Assembly: GCF_003261575.2 (NCBI RefSeq) | Contig: NZ_CP036175.1 | Coordinates: 4,526,001 to 4,590,000, forward strand | DNA length: 64,000 nucleotides | From: Klebsiella huaxiensis | GTDB lineage: Bacteria; Pseudomonadota; Gammaproteobacteria; Enterobacterales; Enterobacteriaceae | Reading direction: 5' to 3' | Position numbers and translations under genes: made by a program | The notes under the pieces: generated by a model | The model's database searches: none | What the model saw: the letters and a program-made list of their open reading frames with translations, nothing else | What the model was told of the DNA's origin: nothing | Shown: one piece after another, positions 58,240 through 64,000 of the stretch | Position numbering within the stretch: position 1 is the stretch's first letter | Layout: the number at the start of each line of letters is the position of its first letter

Positions 58240-58326
58240 TAAGATGTAAACCGTTTCATCTCCAACTGTAAGGCCGTTAATTACCCTCCGGTAATGATTA
58301 TTGCCATTGAACACCTGCTCTACTTT

Positions 58327-58360
58327 CGGGATAACCCTTTATTGAGTTATCCCGTTTTTA
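58327..58360 (+). terminator. Intrinsic terminator of ganL
   Basis: CGGGATAA (58327–58334) pairs with TTATCCCG (58347–58354), followed by TTTTTATT. Confidence 0.85.
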
Positions 58361-58362
58361 TT

Positions 58363-58677
58363 TTATTTACGGTTAGCAAAGTGTTCATCTAGTAATTGTC
58401 GCAATGCATCCGACTGTTTACCAAAAATAGCATGCACCTGCTGCCCAAGAATAATAACCCCAAGCGCTCCCTGCTGCTGTAATGCCTGAGAATCAACAAC
58501 CGCCAGATTATTCACCGTGACGCGTAGGCGGGTAATACAAGCATCGACATTAATAATATTGGCCTCGCCGCCGAAAGCCTGAATTAAATGCTCAATTTGC
58601 TGTTGTTCCACCTGACTCAAAGATACCGCCGGACGAGGCTGGGAGAAGTAATTCAGAAAGGATTTTAAACTCACCAT
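58363..58677 (-). CDS. Stand-alone PTS EIIB domain protein (glucose type)
   Basis: This 104-aa protein is only an EIIB domain of the glucose/N-acetylglucosamine family. The phosphorylated Cys is in INVDACITRLRV (about residue 47), followed by GALGVIILGQQVHAIFGKQSDAL. ATG 58677 follows AGGAGT. No EIIC or EIIA gene is nearby, and the sugar transporter in this locus is an ABC system, so the protein is likely a phosphocarrier or regulator and not part of a complete permease. It lies downstream of ganA beyond an intrinsic terminator. Confidence 0.87.
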   Translation of the reverse strand: MVSLKSFLNYFSQPRPAVSLSQVEQQQIEHLIQAFGGEANIINVDACITRLRVTVNNLAVVDSQALQQQGALGVIILGQQVHAIFGKQSDALRQLLDEHFANRK

Positions 58678-58699
58678 AATAGACTCCTGATAAGCAGAT

Positions 58700-58728
58700 A
58701 AAAAAACGCCTGCTCGCAGGAGCAGGCG
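58700..58728 (-). terminator. Intrinsic terminator between ganA and the EIIB gene
   Basis: On the minus strand CGCCTGCTC (58728–58720) and GAGCAGGCG (58715–58707) surround CTGC and are followed by seven T (58706–58700). It should end most transcription after ganA, leaving the EIIB gene dependent on read-through. Confidence 0.9.
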
Positions 58729-58742
58729 CGGGTAGAGAGAAA

Positions 58743-60800
58743 TTACGCGTGACGACTAAGAATACGGCAGTCCCATGCATTTAAGGCCAACGGCGCATTC
58801 AGAACCGTGCCGGTGAGGCTGTCCTGATAGCCTTGTGGCAGGGTTACGCTATGCTGTTGCGCGCTGTAGTTTTGCAGGAATACATATGTGGTTTCACCAT
58901 CCGTGCGTGCTGTCGCTACCACGCCCGGAGGGAAATCAGCCTCAACCGCACGCGGCAGAGCCAATTCTTTACTTATGGTGCTGAAGAAATCTCGCTGAAA
59001 AGCCAGATCGTTGCGTGAAGCAACGTGCCAGGCCTTGCCTTTACCAAAGTGGTTGACGGTGACTGCCGGTCTTCCGGCATAAAAATCATCGCGGTATGTC
59101 GCCAACGGCTGCGCCGTTTCAGTATGAATCAGTTCACACAGATGACGAACCTGGTAAGGTCCCTGCAACCCGCCTTCATTCCCTGCCAGCCCCTGCACCA
59201 GATTGCGTTCGCCATCGTTCAGGCAGTCGATCTCTTCCGCCCAAATGCCCAGCAGTTTACGCAGAGGACCAGGGAAACCACCTAAGTGGCAGAGATCGGA
59301 CTCGTTAACGATACCTGTCCAGTATGTTGTAACTAAGTGACCACCGTTGGCGACGAAATCTTCGGCGCGCTCAGCAAATCCCTCGCGTACCATGTACAAC
59401 ATAGGTGCAATAACCAGCTGATAGGCGCTCAGGTCAACATCCGCATCGATAATATCGACGGCGATCCCCTGCTCCCAGAATGGGCGATAGTGTTCGTTGA
59501 CGGTATTTTCATACTCCATCCCGAGATTACGCGGTCCCTGAGCATCATCCAGCGCCCAGCGGTTTTGCTGGTCGAAGATAATCGCCACTTTCGCATCCGT
59601 CCGGCAACCCACCACGCCCGGTAACTTGCTTAACATATCGCCGAGCTTAGTCACTTCACGGCCTACTCGAGTATCCAGGTGGCCTACGTGATCGATAATA
59701 GCCCCGTGGAACTTCTCTACTGAGCCACGGCTCTTACGCCACTGGAAGTACTGTACCGAATCAGCACCGTGTGCGACGGCCTGCATAGAAGAAAGAATAT
59801 GCATTCCCGGCTTTTTCAGCTTGCTGGTCGGCTGCCAGTTGGTTGCGCTCGGCGTGGACTCCATCAAGACAAACGGTTTACCGCCCTTCAGGCTGCGCAT
59901 CATGTCGTGATACATGGCGGTATAGCAGGCCAGGGTGGTTTCATCTTTGTCACGGTGCCACATGGGATAGCTATCCCACGAGATGAAGTCCAGCGCCTGC
60001 GCCAACTGCCAGTAGTCGTAATCGTAAAAATACTCCATGAAGTTGGTTGTCACCGGCAGTTCAGCATTCGCTGCTTTCAGAGGGGCAACTTCATGGTGGC
60101 AGAAGTCAGTCACCTGCGCGGTGTTGAAACGATGCCAGTCAAGGTTCAGACCATGAATTGAGACTTCTCCTTGCGGCGCCGGAGATTCAATCTGCGACCA
60201 GTCGCTATAGGTGTGGCTCCAGAAGGCGCTCCACCAGGCATGATTGAGGTTATCCAGCGTTTCATAACGCGCCTTCAGCCAGTCTCGGAAACGCTCCTGG
60301 CACAGGCTACAGTGGCACTCACCGCCGTATTCGTTGGAGATATGCCAGCCCAGCACCGCCGGGTGCTGCGAATAACGCTCCGCCAGCAGCGTATTGATTT
60401 TCAAGGTTTTCTCACGATAAACCGGTGACGACATACAGTGGTTATGGCGTCCACCGTGCAGCGCAGGCACCCGATCGCGACCAACGCGTAGCACCTGAGG
60501 ATACTTCTGCGACATCCACGCCGGACGCGCGCCGCTTGGGGTGGCGAGATAGACATGAATTCCGGCGGCATACAGTTTATCGAGAATACTGTCCAGCCAG
60601 CCAAACTCAAATACGCCTTCCTGAGGTTCAAGCTTCGCCCAGCTAAATATCCCCACCGACATCACATTACATTTTGCCTGCTGCATCATGGCAATATCTT
60701 TGTCGATAATATCGGGATAATTCTCCCACTGCTCTGGGTTATAGTCAGCGCCATGCAATAGCGCATTAACCTTAGGACTCAAAGGCGCAAATTTTTTCAT
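58743..60800 (-). CDS. ganA: GH42 beta-galactosidase GanA
   Basis: GanA hydrolyses beta-1,4-galacto-oligosaccharides to galactose in the cytoplasm. ATG 60800 (MKKFAPLSPKVNALLHG) has CAGGATG upstream; 685 aa fits GH42. The catalytic pair is visible: acid/base Glu in GWHISNEYGGECHC (about residue 153) and nucleophile Glu in PFVLMESTPSATNW (about residue 309). The CHCSLCQ cluster matches the zinc-binding cysteines of GH42. The C-terminal trimerisation/beta domain includes HLVTTYWTGIVNESDLC. It follows ganB in the operon. Confidence 0.95.
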   Translation of the reverse strand: MKKFAPLSPKVNALLHGADYNPEQWENYPDIIDKDIAMMQQAKCNVMSVGIFSWAKLEPQEGVFEFGWLDSILDKLYAAGIHVYLATPSGARPAWMSQKYPQVLRVGRDRVPALHGGRHNHCMSSPVYREKTLKINTLLAERYSQHPAVLGWHISNEYGGECHCSLCQERFRDWLKARYETLDNLNHAWWSAFWSHTYSDWSQIESPAPQGEVSIHGLNLDWHRFNTAQVTDFCHHEVAPLKAANAELPVTTNFMEYFYDYDYWQLAQALDFISWDSYPMWHRDKDETTLACYTAMYHDMMRSLKGGKPFVLMESTPSATNWQPTSKLKKPGMHILSSMQAVAHGADSVQYFQWRKSRGSVEKFHGAIIDHVGHLDTRVGREVTKLGDMLSKLPGVVGCRTDAKVAIIFDQQNRWALDDAQGPRNLGMEYENTVNEHYRPFWEQGIAVDIIDADVDLSAYQLVIAPMLYMVREGFAERAEDFVANGGHLVTTYWTGIVNESDLCHLGGFPGPLRKLLGIWAEEIDCLNDGERNLVQGLAGNEGGLQGPYQVRHLCELIHTETAQPLATYRDDFYAGRPAVTVNHFGKGKAWHVASRNDLAFQRDFFSTISKELALPRAVEADFPPGVVATARTDGETTYVFLQNYSAQQHSVTLPQGYQDSLTGTVLNAPLALNAWDCRILSRHA

Positions 60801-60831
60801 AATAAACATCCTGAAGTTTAAAGCTGAATAA

Positions 60832-62034
60832 TTAATTAAATACTTTCATTGACGGCAATGCTTTCCCCTGACAATCAAATAGGGCCTGATTTTCCCGGGC
60901 ATTACCTTCTTTCCACTCATCGTGGATATATTTCATTCCAGCAGGCGTCGCCCAGGTATTTCCCGGTACGGCAATCCATGTCGGCTCCCAATAAAAGATA
61001 CCTTTACCACGATGTTCCGGAACGTCAGCCACGGCCTGCATTAAATCGTGAATATAATTATATTGCCCCTGCACGGTAGCAGGATAACCGCCATCCTTTT
61101 CCTCTTTTGCCTGAAAACTATTTTCGGCATTATCGCAGTTATCCAGGGTATAAGCGTAAGCGGCTTCAACCACAATCACGTCTTTGTTATAGCGCTTGCT
61201 GATATCGTCCATATTGGCTTTCAACGCGCTAATCGGTCCATTCCAATAGGTATACATCGACAGGCCAATGATGTCGTAAGGCACGTTGCGCTTGCTGATT
61301 TCATCAAACCACCAGCGGAAGGTGTCATTTTTGGTCCCTTCAGCCAGATGAAGCATGATTTTGACTTGCTCGCCGCCGGTGAGGTTCTCCTTCAGGCCGT
61401 CAATGGCAGCATTAAGCAGCCCCGCCAGGCGATCGAATTCGCCGCCGCCCTGCCCCCAGCTTTTGCCCTCCGGCCACAGCATACCGCCGTTAATCTCGTT
61501 GCCGATCTGCACCATATCCGGCAGCACGCCCTCCTGTTTAAAGCGGGCAATCGTGTCGCGAGTGTAGTCGTGGATGGTGGTTTTCAGCTGTGGGTAGTCC
61601 ATTTTCTCCCAGGCTTTAGGCTTGAACTGCTTACCCGGATCGGTCCAGAAGTCACTGTAATGGAAATCCAGTAGCAGCTTCATGCCCTGTGCTTTTGCAC
61701 GCTTTGCCAGCGCCAGCGTTGCCGCCAGATCGTTATCACCTCCACCGTAGCCCTGACCCTGAGCATCTTTAGGATCAACCCACAGGCGCAGGCGAACATA
61801 GTTCACGCCGTCGGCCTTCAGAATCGCGATAGGATCCTGCTGCTGGTTGTTGTGGTTAAAAAACTTTGCGCCGTGCTTTTCAGCATCCAGCAACGTGGAA
61901 ATATCCGCCCCTTTAATAAAATCAGCGGGCATATTGTTAAAAGCTTTTGTTTGCAGCGCATCTGCCGCCAGCGTACTGGCTGAAAAACAGCATGCCAGAG
62001 AAACAGCAAGCCACGCGGGTGTTAATCTTTTCAT
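60832..62034 (-). CDS. ganB: GH53 endo-beta-1,4-galactanase GanB (secreted)
   Basis: GanB cuts the beta-1,4-galactan side chains of pectin (type I arabinogalactan) into oligosaccharides. ATG 62034 gives 400 aa with a signal peptide (MKRLTPAWLAVSLACCFSASTLAA), placing it in the periplasm or outside. The GH53 fold shows GADISTLLDAEKHGAKFF, LLLDFHYSDFWTDPGKQ, the acid/base Glu in MVQIGNEINGGMLWPEG and the nucleophile in VVEAAYAYT. C-terminal EPTWIAVPGNTWA and FDCQGKALPS are typical. Confidence 0.95.
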   Translation of the reverse strand: MKRLTPAWLAVSLACCFSASTLAADALQTKAFNNMPADFIKGADISTLLDAEKHGAKFFNHNNQQQDPIAILKADGVNYVRLRLWVDPKDAQGQGYGGGDNDLAATLALAKRAKAQGMKLLLDFHYSDFWTDPGKQFKPKAWEKMDYPQLKTTIHDYTRDTIARFKQEGVLPDMVQIGNEINGGMLWPEGKSWGQGGGEFDRLAGLLNAAIDGLKENLTGGEQVKIMLHLAEGTKNDTFRWWFDEISKRNVPYDIIGLSMYTYWNGPISALKANMDDISKRYNKDVIVVEAAYAYTLDNCDNAENSFQAKEEKDGGYPATVQGQYNYIHDLMQAVADVPEHRGKGIFYWEPTWIAVPGNTWATPAGMKYIHDEWKEGNARENQALFDCQGKALPSMKVFN

Positions 62035-62038
62035 GAAG

Positions 62039-62890
62039 TTATCCTTTTGTACTGCCAGAGGTGAGGCCGGAAACAAAGTACTTTTGCAGCGCCAGGTAAA
62101 GAATCGCTACCGGGACGGCAATCAGTACCGCACCCGCTGCATAAGTGGTGTAGCTGGCACCCATTTTCTGCGCTACCAGGTTGTACAGGCCAATCGGTAG
62201 CGTGTACTTATCCGGGGTGCGCAAGATGGTGCTGGAGAGAATGAAATCCCCCAATGGGCCGGTAAATGAAAATAGCGCAACCACCGCCAGAATCGGTTTT
62301 GACAGCGGCATGATGATTTCGAAAAAGATACGGAAGCTGCTGGCACCATCCATACGTGCGGACTCATCCAGATCTTTAGGGATCGCATCCAGATACCCCT
62401 TCATAAGCCAAGTATTCATCGGGATCATACCGCCAACGTAGATCAGCACCAGCGCCAGATGGCTGTTGATCAATCCCAGCAGTTGCGACAAAACAAAGAT
62501 CGCAATCAGCGCCGAGAACTGCGGGATCATCTGCAGCAGCAGGAACAGCATCAGCCCGTTCTGCCGTCCTTTAAAACGAAAACGGGAGAACGCATAGGCA
62601 GTAAAGCTCACGCTGATGAGGGTCAGCACCATGGTCATGAAACTGATTTTCATCGAGTTCCAGTACCAGGTCAGGTAGTTCACATTGCCATTAAACAGGT
62701 CTGCATAGTGCTGAAATGACAGGTTCTCAGGAATAATCGACGTACTCAGCAGACTATTCCCGGCATTCAGTGACGCCCCTACCGTCCAGACCAGCGGATA
62801 AATAATAATCGTTGATACCAGGATGACCACCAGCCAGGTCAGTGACAGGCGAATCCACTTTTCGCGTTTAATACTCGGTGATTTAGCCAT
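62039..62890 (-). CDS. ganG: ABC transporter permease GanG (MalG-like)
   Basis: GanG is one inner-membrane permease of the galacto-oligosaccharide ABC importer. The 283-aa protein starts MAKSPSIKREKWIRLSLTW at ATG 62890, 10 bp after ganF. It has six hydrophobic helices and the EAA-loop motif ESARMDGASSFRIFFEIIMPLSKP (about residue 187), which contacts the ATPase. It resembles MalG. ganE, the binding protein, is presumably beyond ganF off the right edge; the ATPase (MsmK-type) can be shared from another locus. Confidence 0.93.
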   Translation of the reverse strand: MAKSPSIKREKWIRLSLTWLVVILVSTIIIYPLVWTVGASLNAGNSLLSTSIIPENLSFQHYADLFNGNVNYLTWYWNSMKISFMTMVLTLISVSFTAYAFSRFRFKGRQNGLMLFLLLQMIPQFSALIAIFVLSQLLGLINSHLALVLIYVGGMIPMNTWLMKGYLDAIPKDLDESARMDGASSFRIFFEIIMPLSKPILAVVALFSFTGPLGDFILSSTILRTPDKYTLPIGLYNLVAQKMGASYTTYAAGAVLIAVPVAILYLALQKYFVSGLTSGSTKG

Positions 62891-62900
62891 GTTGCTTCCC

Positions 62901-64000
62901 TTACGCCATATCGTCATTTTTGAAGGATTTCGTGGCGCGGAACTGCCACAACGCCAGACCAACGACAAAAATCGACAGCAGGATCGTAATGGTGGCCGCG
63001 ATGGCGTATTGCGAAGACGACATCGTCAATTTGTAGATCCACGACACCAGGATATCCGTACCGCCAGCATTAGACCCCGCCACCGCCGGTCCACCGTTGT
63101 TGAACAGATAGATGATGTTGAAGTTGTTAAAGTTGAAGGTGTACTGGGTGATGATGATCGGCGCAATGGAGTACAACACCAGCGGCAGAGTGATCGTCCG
63201 CAGGCGGGTAAACGCGCTGGCCCCATCCATCGTGGCCGCTTCATAAAGATCGTCCGGAATCGCCTGCAGTACGCCGGTAGTCATGGCGAAAACAAACGGG
63301 AAGCCCAGCCAGGTTTGCATCATGATCAATGCAGTCTTAGTCCAGAACGGGTCGGTCAACCACGCCTTCGGGCTGATGCCGAAGAAGGACAAAATAGCGT
63401 TGTTAATTACCCCGAATGAATCGTTAAACATCCCGGCAAAAACCAGAATCGTCACGAATCCAGGCACCGCCCACGGCAGAATAAAAATAGTACGAATCAT
63501 CGGCTTAAAGCGCAGGTCTTTCTGGTTGACCAGAATCGCCAGCAGCACGCCGACGGTACATTGCAACGTCGTCGCCAGCAGAGTCCACACCACCGTCCAC
63601 TGCAGCACATCAAAGAAGGTTGAGCGCCAGATGGACAATGTGAAGATGTTGATGAAGTTTTTGAACCCGACCCAATCCACCAGCTTCGCCGGTGGCGTGT
63701 GGTAAAGGTTGTAGTTGGTAAAGGCAATGGCAAAACCAAACAAAATCGGGAAGATGACGACAAACACCAGCAGAATAAAGCCGGGGGTGATCATCAAATA
63801 AGGAAAACCATCGCTAAGCAGCATCTGATACTGCTTACGTACGCTATTCAGCGCCATGCCCTCATCGCGCTTTTTGCCGTTAACCCAGGCATCGCGTAAC
63901 GAGAGGAAATAGACCAGCAGGCCAAAAGCGATAATCAGCACGCTGATAATCCCTTCCGCCAGCAGGAAGATCGAGTTATCCCGCGGAACTTCCTCGCCCA
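62901..64000 (-). CDS. ganF: ABC transporter permease GanF (MalF-like), 5' end off window
   Basis: GanF is the partner permease of GanG. The visible 366 codons cover the C-terminal part and run open to the right edge, so no start is chosen (a GTG at 63941 is internal). Membrane segments include IITPGFILLVFVVIFPILFGFAI and TVVWTLLATTLQCTVGVLLAILV. The EAA motif is in DLYEAATMDGASAFTRLRTITLPLVL. GanF of this type is about 435 aa, so about 70 N-terminal residues are missing. Confidence 0.93.
   Translation of the reverse strand, partial: GEEVPRDNSIFLLAEGIISVLIIAFGLLVYFLSLRDAWVNGKKRDEGMALNSVRKQYQMLLSDGFPYLMITPGFILLVFVVIFPILFGFAIAFTNYNLYHTPPAKLVDWVGFKNFINIFTLSIWRSTFFDVLQWTVVWTLLATTLQCTVGVLLAILVNQKDLRFKPMIRTIFILPWAVPGFVTILVFAGMFNDSFGVINNAILSFFGISPKAWLTDPFWTKTALIMMQTWLGFPFVFAMTTGVLQAIPDDLYEAATMDGASAFTRLRTITLPLVLYSIAPIIITQYTFNFNNFNIIYLFNNGGPAVAGSNAGGTDILVSWIYKLTMSSSQYAIAATITILLSIFVVGLALWQFRATKSFKNDDMA

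Noticed and set aside
1..64000. CRISPR array, tRNA or rRNA gene
   Set aside because: No regularly spaced repeat with unique spacers and no cloverleaf or rRNA segment was noticed on either strand. A tRNAscan/Infernal run would settle it.

Overview
The window is a piece of an enterobacterial chromosome, most likely Klebsiella or close kin (K. oxytoca complex, K. aerogenes or Raoultella; the species cannot be settled by eye). From about 11.5 to 53 kb it follows the E. coli cueR–copA–ybaP–ybaK–ushA–fsr–ybaL–gsk–hemH–adk–htpG–recR–ybaB–dnaX–apt–ybaN–priC–ybaM–mscK–acrR–acrA–acrB–tomB–hha–maa–ylaC order, read in the opposite direction. aes, ybaQ, ybaS and ybaT are not present. Klebsiella-type insertions and REP/ERIC repeats lie between the core genes.

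Region 1 (1–8.59 kb) is acquired. It is the right-hand part of a Tn21-subgroup (Tn1696/TnAs3-like) transposon holding a class 1 integron. In cassette direction (minus strand) it reads intI1–attI1–arr-3–dfrA27–aadA16–qacEdelta1–sul1, with sul1 running off the left edge. These genes give resistance to rifamycins, trimethoprim, streptomycin/spectinomycin, quaternary ammonium compounds and sulfonamides. The cassette promoter is the weak PcW form. tnpR and tnpA follow. The 38-bp terminal repeat after tnpA is cut after 17 nt by an IS5075/IS4321-type IS110-family element, which is itself truncated near 8590 where chromosomal sequence begins.

Region 2 (8.6–31.3 kb) mixes core genes with accessory blocks. 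First come a pair of exported proteins of unknown function (8.6–11.5 kb), then cueR, a membrane J-domain protein and copA with its CueR promoter and a conserved frameshift site. Next is a five-gene minus-strand operon exbD–tonB–receptor–exbB–PLD (16.0–21.4 kb), a dedicated TonB system with a periplasmic phospholipase-D-fold enzyme resembling the PLD3/PLD4 type. After ybaP, ybaK, ushA, fsr and ybaL there is an AT-rich block of four fimbrial-subunit-like genes in A-B-A-B order with no chaperone or usher nearby (28.9–31.3 kb).

Region 3 (31.3–52.9 kb) is core: purine salvage, haem synthesis, adenylate kinase, HtpG under a sigma-32 promoter, RecR/YbaB/DnaX (tau/gamma frameshift conserved), Apt, PriC, MscK, the AcrR-AcrAB multidrug pump, the TomB/Hha pair, Maa and YlaC.

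Region 4 (52.9–64 kb) holds a divergent MocR regulator/acetyltransferase pair, the zinc-independent ribosomal proteins L31B and L36B behind a predicted Zur box, and a beta-1,4-galactan utilisation locus. In the galactan locus, ganR and the porin ganL diverge. The minus-strand operon ganF–ganG–ganB–ganA is followed by a stand-alone PTS EIIB domain gene lying past an intrinsic terminator. Galactan would be cut by secreted GanB, cross the outer membrane through GanL, enter through the GanFG ABC permease and be hydrolysed to galactose by GanA. ganF is cut by the right edge.
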